The notes under the pieces are model-generated. The model did not search any database and had not been told where the DNA came from. It saw nothing but the letters and a program-made list of their open reading frames with translations. Position numbers and translations under genes: made by a program. A stretch of 64,000 nt of DNA from Excoecaria cochinchinensis (Eukaryota; Streptophyta; Magnoliopsida; Malpighiales; Euphorbiaceae): assembly GCA_947683425.1 (NCBI GenBank), contig CANTUQ010000073.1, forward strand, positions 11,056,001-11,120,000, given 5' to 3'. Positions 1 to 12,480 of the stretch are shown one piece after another. The first letter of the stretch is position 1, and the number at the start of each line of letters is the position of its first letter.

Positions 1-226
1 TTTACTTCTTCATTCTCTATTTCTTCGTCTCTTTTGCTCTTTTGCTGCTCCAAACCATTTACTTTTCTGCATTTTCTTCTTCATTTTATCTATTTCAAGC
101 TTGCTGGTCCTAAGTTTCATTTTCATTCCAAGGCGTTTCCTAGTGCTGCAATCTTAGATTTTTTCTCCAGATCTCTTTCAAAATTTGAGGTTTGTATCCC
201 TCTTTTTTTTTCTTCCTTTTCTTACA
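1..226 (+). other. Upstream region of the Transposase_28-type ORF
   Basis: A pyrimidine-rich leader (TTC/CTT runs) precedes the ATG at 227. No LTR end or TATA box was confidently recognised. The host element probably continues beyond the left edge of the window. Confidence 0.4.
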
Positions 227-856
227 ATGAGTGCCTCCGAGAGTTCTAGCGAGAGAGTTAGGGTAAGCAAAGGGCTTCTTGACAACAATCCCCCTGGATC
301 ACTAAGCACCAGTCAACTAGAACAGGGAAGAAGAAAAGAATCAAGAAGACTTCCCAGGGTGGGGAACATTAGTTCGGTTTTTAAGAATGATTAAATGGCT
401 GAACTAAGGGAGAAACTGATCATTCCCCACAACTTTAGGATTTGTGCCCTCGGAGCCTCCATACAAGCAAACGCCAAATTCCAAGGCAAAAAGACTATCG
501 TGGTTTATGAAGTGGATTTTGAAGCTGGAGTAAATCTCCCATTGACACAGTTCGAACTTGACTTCTTACACTACTATGGCCTCATAATTGGGCAAATATA
601 TCCCAATGCTTGGCGCACTCTATCAGCTCTGCAAATATGGGCAGCCGACCACAATATTAACCTGATTGTTCGGACATTCCAAGGTACTCATGTAGTGGGG
701 CTCCAAATTGCTACATAAGACCATAATTATATCCAAGCCCTAGCAAGTTATGGAGTTTTCTCAGGGAATTCGAAGTCCCTAAAGAATTAGAAAAACCGAT
801 TCTTTGTAATTGAGAGTGATGAAAACTTTTCGTTCCAAACTCATTGGGGTTGGTTC
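227..856 (+). pseudogene. Transposase_28-type (gypsy-type transposon) ORF, first part
   Basis: Recognised as the plant putative gypsy-type transposon family (Pfam Transposase_28, PF04195) from the core FEAGVNLPLTQFELDFLHYY, followed by GQIYPNAWRTLSALQ (about 395-718). This family occurs as an extra ORF in Tat-type LTR retrotransposons; its biochemical role is not known. The chosen start is the ATG at 227, giving a Ser-rich N-terminus (MSASESSSERVRVS). An in-frame TAA at 392-394 sits where relatives usually have Gln, so a C-to-T change is likely. A second TAA ends the frame at 716-718, and related sequence continues to 856, where the copia element interrupts it. The ORF resumes at 26929, 42429 and 44007. 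It is a decayed host element. Family assignment is firm, function unknown. Confidence 0.75.
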
Positions 857-1374
857 TGTTGGTATTAATTAGGTTACATACATCTCATGCATATGCGGAA
901 TTTAAAATTTTAATGAAATTTTTTTTAGATTTTTTCCATGAAATTATATTTGTTATTCTAAAAGAATGGAAAATCACCTTGAGGTTTGTTAGTCAGATGA
1001 TTTTCCTTCGCACTGGGTTATCGCAAACCACAGTATCCAATTTTAGAACACCTGCAAATTATCCACACCAGAGAAAAGAGAAGAATGAACCAACAATTGG
1101 ATAAACAATGGGGCTGCCAAATTTTTCCTTGTGGCTAGAGAGAAATTTCGACCGGTGAGAGAGAGAGAGGAAGGAGAGTAGAAAGAATTCTGATTTTTCT
1201 ATCTTTCAGTTTTTCTATCCTTATCCCACTTTTGCTTTTATACTCTAAGTTAAAAGTATAAATCTAGTAGGATTAGAACTCTAAAAAGATAGAGTATTAA
1301 TTATTAATTAACTCTTAATTAATTATTTCCTCAATCCATATGGGATTAGGACTCTAGGGCATACTTATATAACA
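857..1374 (-). repeat. 3' LTR of the copia element
   Basis: This 518-bp block is closely similar along its length to 26413-26928. It starts TGTTGGTATTAATTAGG and ends CTTATATAACA on the + strand. The purine-rich primer site for second-strand synthesis abuts it at 1375. Scattered substitutions between the two LTRs indicate an old insertion. Confidence 0.93.
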
Positions 1375-1391
1375 ATCTCCCACTTGCACTA
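1375..1391 (-). other. Polypurine tract of the copia element
   Basis: On the minus strand it reads TAGTGCAAGTGGGAGAT, directly next to the LTR, which is the position expected of the plus-strand primer. A near copy sits at 2551-2567. Confidence 0.75.
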
Positions 1392-2550
1392 GAGCTAATC
1401 ACATGTCCCATAATAACATCAAATATTATTATTTTCTGTATTTTTTACCACTTTATCCTTTCTCTATAGGTTTGTGACCTATTGGGTTTTCTGATACACC
1501 TAGCAGTACAGACATAATTGCAATCAATGAATTGCATGATTTAAACTCTTTAAACCATTATATTAATTCTCCAATTTATATTTATATTCATGTTCATGTA
1601 CAAATCATGAGAGGCTTCTAGCCAAGCATCATGATTACCCAAGTGATAGAAAAGTCAATGTGTTTTAACTGAACTCTTCCACAGAACAATTACGGTGCAA
1701 GTACTCATTTCACCACACTTTATCTCATTGAGGTTTTGAGTATGGATTTTGTCAACTCATATGAACCTAAATAAATTTTTTCTAATAATTTAACCATTGT
1801 TCCCAAAATGCCTTTTATGGATCTCATCCACCTTGGCATTCTACTCTAACCAGAGATTCTCTGAACAAAGGTATTATTTGAACGTGTGAGATAACTCCAT
1901 AATAAATTCATGACGGTGAATGCTTTATTAATCACTCAACTATCTTCAAGTAGGTCATGATATACCCAACCTCCTAACTATGGTTACCCCTCGATGGAGG
2001 TAAGTAGTTATGGAGTCAAAATATATCACTCACTGCTTAAGATAACTTTGGTGATCTCAAGTCTGAGGATATTTGCACCACTGCTATATAAAAATTCCTC
2101 ACTGACATAGATTTAATATCCATGTGAGGATTCTCATGGTAGGTGTCCAATGAACTTGTTCTTTTAACAAGTATCCACATGTTAGCTTTAACAATCTCTA
2201 TGATCACAGTTATGAGGACAGCTGATTGAACCATTCAAGAAGCATAATATGTACTAGTCTATCCGTAGTAACAATATCCCTTCTTGTTAATACTATGACT
2301 AGAAATATTTAGGTATTAGCACATTTACATGAAACAAACATCTCATATCATGAACTTTTCATTATTGCCTTTGCGCTGTGTTTATAATACCCAGGACCAC
2401 ATTTATGAATTTAGGACATTTTTTCAAGCAATCATTAATAATAACATAGCATTAATAAATGTAAATTGCCTTTTTCATAAATGAAAATCCAAGTTCATAT
2501 ACATGACATAATTCCCTATTCTACATGGGCTCCAGGAAATACTCCTAACT
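1392..2550 (-). other. Non-coding 3' region of the copia element between two polypurine-like tracts
   Basis: About 1.15 kb lies between the end of the RNase H reading frame and the 3' LTR. No ORF with recognisable similarity was seen on either strand, and a small ORF at 2037-2234 is not convincing. Copia elements usually have only a short spacer here, so this is an unusually long 3' untranslated region bounded by a duplicated tract. Confidence 0.6.
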
Positions 2551-2567
2551 ATCTCCCACTTGCACTA
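2551..2567 (-). other. Second polypurine-like tract of the copia element
   Basis: The minus strand reads TAGTGCAAGTGGGAGAT, identical over 17 bases to the LTR-adjacent tract at 1375-1391. It lies just after the RNase H coding region. Confidence 0.55.
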
Positions 2568-3011
2568 AAGCCAATCACTTATGTGTCTTAAGCCCATACT
2601 ATGCACATGGTGATCATACTTACTCTGGGATAATGCCTTAGTGAGAGGATCAGCCATATTTTCATCTGTGGGGATCCTTTATATCTTCACATCTTGTCTT
2701 GCAATTATCTCTTGGATGAGATGATAACACCTGAGAACATGCTTGGATCGCTGATGAGACCGTGGTTCCTTTGCTTGCACAATGGCTCCATTGTTATCAC
2801 AATATAATGGTATTGGATCAACAATGTTAGGCACCACTCCTAGTTTAGAAATGAACTTCTTGATCCATACTGCTTCCTTAGCTGCCTTTAAAGCAGCAAT
2901 GTACTCAGCTTCTATAGTAGAATTAGCAGTCGTCTCTTGTTTGGAACTCTTCCAACTGACTGCTCCTCCTCCCAGTATGAACACAAAACTCGATTGTGAT
3001 TTACAGTTATC
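2568..3011 (-). pseudogene. Copia RNase H domain
   Basis: The translated minus strand shows the copia RNase H pattern: SWKSSKQETTANSTIEAEYI, then YCDNNGAIVQAKEP, then RSKHVLRCYHLIQE and later ADPLTKAL. The enzyme degrades the RNA strand of the RNA/DNA hybrid during reverse transcription. The Asp of CDNN and the Glu of EAEYI are kept. An in-frame stop at about 3012 separates it from RT, and another near 2679 (after RQDVKI) interrupts the C-terminus. It is the last domain of the polyprotein. Confidence 0.88.
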
Positions 3012-4330
3012 TTAGTCTAACTGAAAGCTAGCATCAGTATACCCACTTACTAGTAAATCACCTTCTCCATATACCAAGAATATATCCTTAGTTCTTCTCA
3101 AGTACTTAAGGATATTCTTGACTGTAGTCCAGTATTCCTCTTCATAATTGGATTGGAATATGCTTGTGACACTCAAAGCAAATGCTACATCTGGACGTGT
3201 ATATAACATAGCATATATGATAGAACCAATTCCAGATGCATATGGTATTCTATTCATGTTCTCTCTGTCCTCTTGTGTCTTAGGACACATAGACTTAGAA
3301 AGGTGTTTCCCATGTACTATATGAATTAATCCTTTCTTAGAGAGATCCATATTGAACCTTTTCAATACTTTATCTATGTATGTAGATGGGGAGAGACCTA
3401 GTAACCTATTAGATCTATCCTTATATATCCTAATTCCCAAAATATAGGATGCTTCTCCAAGGGCTTTCATGGAGAAATGTTTGGATAACCAAATTTTAAC
3501 TGATTGAAGAACAGAAATATCATTTCCCATGATCAATGTGTCATCCACATATAGAATAAGGAAAACGATTGCACTCCCACTGGCCTTTTTATATACACAA
3601 GGCTCATCCTCATTCTGTAAGAAACTAAACTCTTTGATTGTCTTATTAAATCAAATGTTCCAGCTCCTAAATGCTTGCTTCAATCCATAAATGGATCTGT
3701 GAAGCTTGCATACCTTTTCACCATTGCCTGATGTGAACCCTTCAGGCTGTGTCATGTACATTTCCTCGGTTAGATTTCCATTCACGAAAGCTGTCTTCAC
3801 ATCTATTTGCCAAATCTTATAATCATAATAAGTAGGTGTGGCTAAAAGTATTCTAATGGACTTAAGCATCGCTAGTGGAAAAAAAGTTTCATCAAAGTGA
3901 ATACGTTCTCTTTGACAATAACTTTTAGCTACCAAACGAGCCTTATAAGTAACTACATTACCTTTCATGTTAGTCTTCTTCTTGAAGACCCATTTGCATC
4001 TTATGGGTTTTATCCCTTCAGGTGGTTGAGTCAAAGTCCATACTTTGTTCTCATGCATGGAGTCCATTTCGGACTGCATAGCCTTAAACCACAATTCACG
4101 TTCTGAACTATTCAGAACTTCTTGATAGCTTATAGGCTCACTGTCCTCTACTACAGTTACATTCTTATCTGAGCCCATGAGAAATTGATATCTCAGTGGG
4201 ATAGAACGTATCATAGCAGATTTTCTAAGAACTTGTGTATTTTCAAGTTCAACTGTAATCTCATCATTATGAGATTCAGTTTCGAGTTCAACCGGTTGAT
4301 CTGCTTCATTTTGTGGGTCTTGAACTTCAC
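3012..4330 (-). pseudogene. Copia reverse transcriptase (RVT_2)
   Basis: This is a Ty1/copia reverse transcriptase (Pfam RVT_2), which copies element RNA into DNA in cytoplasmic particles. Motifs in order: KWVFKKKTNMKGNVVTYKAR, then WQIDVKTAFVNGNLTEEMYM, then CKLHRSIYGLKQAFRSWN, then YVDDTLIMGND (catalytic aspartates present, about 3549), then the thumb-like part to about 3012. One stop at about 3650, after SWNI, splits the frame where relatives have Arg; CGA to TGA fits. Some conserved residues differ, such as FETFFPLAML-type changes around 3880. Upstream about 4215-4330 is the acidic linker to integrase. Confidence 0.92.
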
Positions 4331-4334
4331 TAAG

Positions 4335-5050
4335 TTATATTCTACTCCCACTGTCCTCTCTTAGAACGAACTCTCTTTCTAAGAAGACAGCATGCCTTGA
4401 AACAAACACCTTTTGTTCCAAGGGATGATAGAAGTAATATCCAATTTTTTCTCTTGGATATCCCACAAATAAACATTTGTTAGAATTAGCATCTAGCTTT
4501 TCTAACATTGTCCTCTTCATATAAGCAAGACAACCCCATACCTTCATATGAGAAAGTATACGTTTCTTGTTATTCCACATCTCATATGAAGTAACATCAA
4601 CCGACTTACTTGGAACTCTGTTTAGTGCATAAGCAGCAGTTTCTAGTGCATTACCCTAAAAGGACCTGGGTAAGTCTGTTAGGCTCATCATGGATCTAAC
4701 CATATCTAATAGTGTTCGATTCCTCCTCTTAGATACACAATTATGCTGTGGTGTATATGGTGGAGGCCATTGAGATAATATCCCATTATCTCTAAGATAA
4801 TCTTGAAATCTTGGCTTAAGTATTCTCCACCTCGATTTGATCTATGTGTCTTAATACTTTCGCCAAGTTGCTTCTCTACTTCACTTCTAAACTCTTTGAA
4901 CTTTTTAAAAGCTTCAGATTTGTGCTTCATTAGATAGATATATCCATATCTGGAATAATCATCTATGAAGGTTATGAAGTAGGAATAACCTCCTCTAACA
5001 TGTGAATTCATTGGACCATATACATCAAAATGTATTAGTTCCAATGTTTC
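4335..5050 (-). pseudogene. Copia integrase core
   Basis: This is a DDE integrase (rve), which would insert the DNA copy into the genome. HFDVYGPM gives the first Asp. The second Asp is replaced: the motif normally RSDRGGEY reads RSNRGGEY near 4835. The catalytic Glu region reads SKRRNRTL in the shifted frame near 4730, where relatives have SERRNRT, so Glu is replaced by Lys. A frameshift lies near 4770-4780. The C-terminal part (MKVWGCLAY, KCLFVGYP) runs 4335-4580. With two of three catalytic residues lost it is certainly inactive. Confidence 0.9.
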
Positions 5051-5053
5051 ACT

Positions 5054-5631
5054 TTATTGTATTCCTTTACCAGTAAAGGGTAATTTAGTCATTTTGCCTA
5101 ATAAGCAAGACTCGTATGTATTAAATAATTCATAATCAAATGATCCGAAATCACCAGACTTGTGTAATTTGGTCATGCGTTTCTCATTTATATGGCCTAA
5201 ACGACAATGCCATAAATATGAGATATTAAGATTATCTTGTTTTATTCTCTTGGTATTCATATTATGAACTTCTTTATTTAAATCAAGAACAAATATGCCA
5301 TTCTCAACAATTGCATTAACATAAAATATATTGTTCTTACAAATGGAATAACTCTTGTCCTTATTTAAAGAAATGTCAAAATCGTTCAACAAACAACTGA
5401 AAGAAATAATACTTCTAGATAAAACTAGAACATAATAACATTTTTTAAGTTTTAGTGTTAATCCACTATGAAGAGGCAAGTGATAAGTCCCCACAACTTG
5501 TGTAGAGATGTTCTGCCCAGTGGCTAACTGCAGACACATCTCTGCCTTTCCAATTCTTCTACTGCTTCTAAGACCCTGCAGATCATTACATAAGTGAGAT
5601 CCACAACCGGTATCTAATACCAAGATTTCTT
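5054..5631 (-). pseudogene. Copia aspartic protease and pre-integrase zinc domain
   Basis: The frame opens with the protease signature VLDTGCGSHLCND (normally DTGxSxH), which would cleave the gag-pol polyprotein. The pre-integrase zinc-binding stretch WHCRLGHINEKRMTKLH (about 5160-5215) follows, with His and Cys ligands visible. A second Cys pair region is degraded (SCLLGKMTKLPFTGKG). A stop lies just upstream of the protease at about 5627, and one separates it from integrase at about 5052. Confidence 0.9.
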
Positions 5632-5831
5632 AGAAGTAATAGAATAAGTATTAATTTCAATCATATGAATACTTGGAGTTGAAGCCTCAGCCTGCTTCTT
5701 CTCCTTTAGAGAATCTAAGTAGACCTTACAGTTTCTCTTCTAGTGACCATCCTTTCCACAATGGAAGCAAGTCCCCTTAGGATTCTTCTCCTTCGTGACA
5801 ACTTTTTTCTTAAATATACCACCATGGTTGG
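5632..5831 (-). pseudogene. Copia gag C-terminal part with zinc knuckle
   Basis: The minus strand encodes a CCHC nucleocapsid knuckle, CFHCGKDGH followed by a stop (TAG) and then KRNC. Relatives have Trp at the stop, so TGG to TAG is likely. The knuckle would bind element RNA. Element 1 inserted at 5832, just upstream in the coding sense, so the rest of gag lies at 23238-23904. Confidence 0.88.
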
Positions 5832-6086
5832 TGTAGACACCGGGTCCCGAGACAGCCTAGATCAGGATTACCCAATGATGAAATTAATTGTGCCTATTTA
5901 TAGGTAAAAATGAAAGTTGGAAGTGATGATTTTCTTGTCAAATTGATTTATTAAAAATAAATAAAAATGTGTTTTAAAAATATTTTGAAAAAGTTTTAAA
6001 AATTATTTTAAGATAAAAAAAGTGAGTTTTGAAATTATAGTGTTCTAGCAAAAAATTTTAAAAAGAAAAATTTAAAAAAAAAAATG

Positions 6087-6312
6087 CGAGTGTCGACCTG
6101 TGGCAACGTGCTGGGCTCGCGCGCGGGCGTCCCTCGCCCTCGCTCCTAGTGCAGCGCGGGGCGCGCACTGGGCGACGGCCGCAACGCGCAGGGGGAGGGA
6201 CGCGCAGGGCGTCGCTCATAAGCTCTGCTGTGTGCGGCAATGCCCGTCGGGCGCACCAACTGGCGTCACTCGCCCTTGCCGCGCGCCTGTCACCCCTCCA
6301 GCAGCCCTTTGG
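6087..6312 (+). other. GC-rich patch in element 1 5' LTR
   Basis: About 225 bases rich in GCGC runs sit inside very AT-rich DNA, some 255 bases from the LTR start. The matching place in the 3' LTR (about 20738-20862) is shorter and differs in sequence. Only the right border (CCCTTTGGGCGTTTTTGGCC) is well shared. ORFs here on both strands are chance products of base composition. Confidence 0.7.
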
Positions 6313-6984
6313 GCGTTTTTGGCCCAAAATCATGTTTTTTTCTCATTTTTTTTGTAGAATTTAATTTTAAAACCTTTTGTCTTCTAAACCCTTCAAATTC
6401 TTCAGTTTTTGGGTTTAATAGGAATTAAATTAATTTAATTTTTTGATTAAAAATTAATTTATTTGGAGGTATAAAGTGAATTTTTTGGAAGAAAATTAGG
6501 GGGATAGTTTTTAAGAAAAATATTTTCTTCTTCTTCTTCATCTTCTTCTTCAAGAAAAATTCTCCAAATATTCCAAATGATTTTTCCAAGTTAATTCTTA
6601 AGGCAAAAAGAACAATTTTTGTTCTTGGGAATTTTCTTCTTTTTATTTAACAATTTCTTTTTTGAGACAAATAAATTAATTATTTGTTCTTAAGATAAAA
6701 TTTCTCTTCAATATTTTATTTTTCTAATCTTATTTTTCTAAATCAAGACAAGAAAATTTATCATCTACCTTCATTCATCAAATCAAAATTTGAGGGTAAA
6801 CATTCTAAGCTCAATTTTTAATTTAATTTTTGTTTACAATTAACTAATCATCATGTAAATTTTTAAATCTTTTGTTGTTTTTTTAATTTGTTTATGATCA
6901 TATGATTTAGCCATAGATTTAATATTTTATCACATTTTATTTTATTCTTACATATTTATTTGATTGTTCATCTTTTGTTGTTGT

Positions 6985-7662
<678 letters not shown>

Positions 7663-8771
7663 TGGCTTTTTATGCATGTTGAATTGTTAGTATGTTAAGT
7701 TACATATTTTTATTATATCATTTAATTGATTTGTTATACATGATGCATTGTATTTTATTTATTTTCATGTGTTATATGTTTAATTCTTTTTTTTTACTAA
7801 CATCACTTGTATTTGTGTTTTTTATTTCAATAATTATTTTTATGTGTGAGCCTTTTCAATGGCAAGTAAGAGCCTATGGAGATTTGAAGACACCCTCATG
7901 ATTTAATTTATCATTTTTAGTATTTTTATTATTCTTCATTATTTTGTTTTTATTTGATTTTATTATGTAATATGTAATAGATGTAGTTATTTATTTTTAT
8001 GCACGTTAATTAAAAAAAATATATATTAATAAATTGGAATTTTCTAATAAAATGGGACCAATGTCCTAATTTCAACCAATAAAAAGTCACTTTTAAAAGG
8101 AAGAGTTACTTCTCTTAAAATGGGATCACTCATCCCGATTTTTTCCAAACATACCAAAAACAACTCCTCGATTTTCTAAAGTGAACATGAAGGAACTGAT
8201 GTTCCTATTTTAAATAATATCCCGATTTATGAATGTTTATTTTGTTATTGAAGTTTGTTATTTATTTACGTTTCGTTTAATTTTTTTTGTGGGATTGTAT
8301 TTTTGTCCTAAATTTTAATACTTTTTTTATTTTCGGGGATTATATTTTTGTCCCAATTTTTATCTTTCTTTAGTTTGTTTTATTTTATCGCTTTCTTTTA
8401 CTACTTTCTTTTACTGCTTTCTTTGCGCTTTATTTTGAATGCATAACCGCGTGAGAAGAGAGGTGAAATTTTTAAAATTAAAAATCCATTTATAATTAAC
8501 TAAGTCATTAATAAGAGTAAAGTTCTGAATGTTCCTCTGGTTTAGACCCCCGAAGTTAGATGAACTTTTTCAATTTCTTGTAAATTGGGTGGAAACTCCA
8601 AAATACCTTAAAGGTGCCTAAAGGCTTCATGGGATTAGATGATCTTTCCAGTGTTCTACTGGAAAGAGGTGTCCAAAATATCTCATGATTGTCCAAGATC
8701 AAAAGACGCGAACCCTCTCAGGCCCTAAAAGCGGGTCTCTGGGAACCGATAGGGTCCAGCGTGCATCACAG

Positions 8772-8790
8772 TGGTGACTCCACTGGGGAC
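8772..8790 (+). other. Primer binding site of element 1
   Basis: TGGTGACTCCACTGGGGAC lies one base after the LTR. It differs by one base from the intact site in element 2 (TGGCGACTCCACTGGGG), a form known from Ogre elements as complementary to the 3' end of an Arg tRNA. Confidence 0.85.
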
Positions 8791-9706
8791 TTGAAACTTT
8801 GCTCCGAAATTGTCTTGATTAATAATATAATTGGTTTTTTAAATTAAAATTCTATCTCTTTTCGAAAAATTGCATTGCATCCATACTAAAGCCTTAGAAT
8901 TATGCTAGTTTGGTCCCTTTCTTAACCCCGGTGCATTCCCGAAGCACGACCCTACGTTCACTCAATGTGGGGAAGTGTTAAAGATAATCACCAGCCCAAG
9001 TCTCGTACCTTATGGTATATCAAATAGAGACCCAATCGGTCGTTATGCTCGTGATGAGCTAGACCCGTTAGTAGGGACCATGCTTGGGTAGCCCTAAAGT
9101 ATCATCACCTTTGACCAAAGCTCATGTAATGGAAATAGATACTTCCACTAGGTGAAAATGTACCGTGATACCGTACTTGCTATTTGGGCCGTCATATATT
9201 GAACAAAATCAATTAAATTAAATGGTCTTTCATCAAAGGCTTTCATGCCCTAGTAGGCCCATCTTGATTTAGTTGAAGTGTTTAAATACAAAATGGTCAA
9301 ACACCCATACATATGTATATTAGGCAAGAGATATTATGCTGCCAGTTTTTCCACCGTGCACTACACGCTTCCAATGGGTTCCCTGTTAACCCTTGGATAA
9401 AGCCCACCTAGGAAAGAAATCGCACTACCTCGTGTGTGGGAGAGATAAGGTTGGAAGGATCTATCTGCTTACATGTGTGTGTCTATGTTGCATCAGCATG
9501 ACCATGCATTGCATTTCAATCATGCATCATCCTAATGTGGTGATTCTGCAGCCATCATATATTCGTCCAGGTGGTTTAGAGGTCCTAACGGTAGGCTAAG
9601 AAGGATTCCACTCTTTGGATTACCAGAGCTAGTGTCAGATTAGAGTTCAGATTCTCTTTCAGAAGGTAGTGAGATATTGTCTTCCGAGTCATCAGCTGAG
9701 ACAAGT
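8791..9706 (+). other. Leader of element 1 between primer site and gag
   Basis: About 0.9 kb of non-coding leader, conserved in element 2 (30841-31749) and in part in element 3 (50416-50977). It includes the stretch around GATAAGGTTGGAAGGATC (about 9446) and a CAG-CCATCAT junction near 9548. A packaging or splicing role is possible but not shown. Confidence 0.6.
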
Positions 9707-11428
9707 ATGGCTAACCAATCAAGTGGGTCTTATGCAACCCGGGCAATGATCGCTGAAGAGGTAGGGAGAAAAATGGAAGAGTTTGAGGCCAGAATGATGG
9801 GCAACCCGGCTACCACCCTAGCCCCACTTACTGGGCCGTAAGCTGTTGCTCCAATTAGGGGGCAAGATAAACAAGGAGCTATCAGGAAGGATCCTCCTAC
9901 TGCAGCTGACCCACCTGCTATTGAGCAAAGAGCTCCATTGCCTGTAGAGTGCAGAGAAGGCCCTAAATTTGAGGTTGACTTATGGGAAGATGAGCAAGAG
10001 GAACCGATGGTAACAAAGGGGAAGTTGCCCAAGCTAGAGGAGGCGATGTGGAGAAAGATGGAGGAGAAGTTTGAGGCCATGACGAGGATGTTGACTGTTG
10101 GAAGGGGAATGAACCCTGAGGATCGGGAGTTGGATAGTGATGATCTGATCCCCCAGAACTTTAAGATGCATGATATTCCTAAGTTTGATGGCACTTCTGC
10201 CCTGCTGCGCATATTAAACAGTATTCACTGGTCATGAATGGGACAACTCTGACTAGAAAGCAGAAGATAGAGAACTTCTGCCTGAGTCTTATGGGGGCTG
10301 CCATTGACTGGTACCATGGGTTGGACAGAAGGTCTAAAGAAGATTGAGACTTATTGACCGAAGAGTTCCTAAGGTAATATGATTATAGTACCAGGATGGA
10401 GGTCACGTTGTAGGATTTAGAGCTGCTGCAATAAAAGGCTAGGGACTCGATGGAGGAACCGAGTTATGGAGATGAAGCGCAAACCTGAAACTCCTAATCA
10501 GATCTGATTTTTCATTCGGAATGCCAGCCCCTACCTAAGAGATGGGCTAAAAATGAAAGGGCTGAAGGATTGGGAGTCTTTAAAGGACATCACTATAGAG
10601 GCAGAAGGTGAATATATGGCCAGGAGGGCAAGTAGTGAGACTTATGCCAAGAAGGGCTACACTAATTAAGGGGCAACCAAGTCAGCAAGCTCCAGTAGTG
10701 GTAATAAAAGTGGGAAGACAACTGAGGTGTCAACAACAGGTGTGAATCAAAGGTACTTCTCAAATTTGGGTCGACCTTTGTCATGGGTGTTGAAAAGACT
10801 GGTAAAGGAGGGGAAGCTACAACCTCTGTTACCTAGGCCAACCAGAACCCAAGGACAGCCGGGGCATAAAAAGAATAAATATTGTTCCTTTCACCAATAT
10901 ACTGGGCATATGACAGATAATTGCATGAGGCTGAGGCACCAGATTCAGGATCTGATTGATAGTAAGCAGATCACTGATCCTGAACTGAGAGAAAGCAAGA
11001 AGAAATCCAACTACAATGTTGTGTCGCCACCTGTCTTTATGATTGGGTCAAGTCTACCTGAGTTGTATGTCTTGCAGGACTTATATGGTAATAAATATGT
11101 CGCTATCACTCGCCCTGAGGCAAGTGAAGCAGGGATGCCCATGGTGGCGATAGATTGTTTATCCACTAGTGAGAGTGGAGAAGAAGACGAAGAGGAGGAA
11201 GAAGGAGGAAAGTATGTGGATCTATGGGATTCAGATAGAGAAGGGAAGGAAGTTGGGGTTGTAATAAGAAGTGGAAGAGTGGTCCCAGAGGTTGAGAAGT
11301 CACAGGACCCAATGCAAGCACCTGCAGAAAGGGAACCGAAAGACAATCCTATAGTAAAGCAGCTGAAAAGGACCATGGCTCAAATATCTATTTGGGACCT
11401 TTTAAGACAATCCCCTACCCACAGATAA
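9707..11428 (+). pseudogene. Gag of element 1 (Retrotrans_gag)
   Basis: The ATG at 9707 starts MANQSSGSYATRAMIAEEVG, matching the same start in element 3. The capsid core is visible as IPKFDGTS, then AAIDWYHGLDRRSKED, then SPYLRDGLKMKGLKDWESLK. The C-terminal zinc-like motif is YCSFHQYTGHMTDNCMRL (C-x2-H-x5-H-x4-C spacing, about 10880-10935). Gag would form the virus-like particle. Stops occur near 9840, 10348, 10376, 10414, 10430 and 10507. There is a frameshift near 10195-10200 and a small deletion around 10445, where elements 2 and 3 have FHEYLT. The last 233 codons (10727-11428) are open. Confidence 0.9.
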
Positions 11429-11443
11429 AAGTTTGTTGAGGCT

Positions 11444-12480
11444 TTGAGTAAATCTACCGTGGCCACCACGATTTCTTCATCCGAGTTGTTAGATCTTATC
11501 AAAGGGGGATCAGGTGAGAGATTGGAATTTTCTGATGCGGACTTGCCAGCAGAAGGCCGCAATCACAACCGACCACTATACATCAAGGCACAAATTAATA
11601 ACAAGCATACCGCTTGTGTTATGGTCGATGATGGCTCATCCATAAATGTCTATCCTTTAGTGGTGCTCCAAGCCTTTGGGCTAAATGAAAACATACTGAG
11701 CAAGTCTGATTTGACCATCACAGCCTATGATAATTCTCGAAGACAAGCGTTGGGAACATTTAGAGCTCTGGTCAAGACTGGGCCTATTGAGACGGAGACA
11801 GAATTTATGGTTTTGCCTATCCCAGCAAATTTCTCAGCTCTACTTGGATGGCCATGGTTCCATAAATTGGGAGGAGTGTTGTCTACCTTACACTAGATGA
11901 TCAAGATACCACATGAAGGAGAAGTGGTGACTATTAAAGTGACGAGAAAAAACCAAGTGTTTGCCTTAGGAATTTCTAACCAGCCATTCAGTGGCTTTCA
12001 TATATCGCTGATAGGAGAAGAGCAGGGTTCAGCAGATAGCCCTCAAGTGGTAAATATGATAAAGAAGATGCACTTCCTCCCAAGGGCTGGTTTGGACAAA
12101 AATTCACAAGGGCTACAGTTTGCTGTCACTGCACAAGGCCAGAAAGATTGGAAGGGTTTGGACTATAAAAGAGAACGTGACAAGAAGAAAATGTCAGAGA
12201 AGATCCCCTATATTTTAGAGAGTTTTATTCCCGCGTCCTAGTCTGTGCTTACACCGGAGATGAAGAGCCTCAGTGGGTGGATGGAAAGATCATACCAGGT
12301 TTTGAAATCTTTAATGATGTCTTCAACTGGGAGGTTGGAGTTATCAAATCTGCAAAAGACTTCTGGGATGAAGAAATTATGACTCAATGCAGTGTCTGGG
12401 ATAGGGATGGGCCCGAGGAGATCGTTACTGACAAGCTGTTCGCCACTAGGTTGAAGGGAAAAGAGAAGATGGCAGACTAA
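11444..12480 (+). pseudogene. Aspartic protease region of element 1
   Basis: This is a retropepsin-like domain of Tat/Ogre type: MVDDGSSINVYPL is the active-site region (relatives usually read VDNGSS), followed by ITAYDNSRRQALGTF, then SALLGWPWFHKLGGV. It would process the polyprotein. A single in-frame TAG at 11894-11896 follows STLH, and the frame then continues to 12241. A frameshift lies near 12241-12277, after which WVDGKIIPGFEIFND continues to 12480. Confidence 0.88.

Noticed and set aside
3546..3560. Apparent start of a separate protein at the RT active site
   Set aside because: The codon is GTG within YVDD of a continuous RT frame; only the stop near 3650 separates the parts.
6058..6428. 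Overlapping Arg/Ala-rich ORFs on both strands in the GC patch (also 18008-18383, 35836-36253, 47786-48128)
   Set aside because: Absence of stops follows from high GC; the frames are not kept between copies of the same LTR.
8772..8790. Possible tRNA fragment
   Set aside because: Only the primer-binding stretch is present; no cloverleaf follows.
9730..10212. Minus-strand ORF of 160 codons (similar cases 11011-11376, 51238-51684, 32103-32414)
   Set aside because: Shadows of gag; the sense frames carry the capsid motifs.
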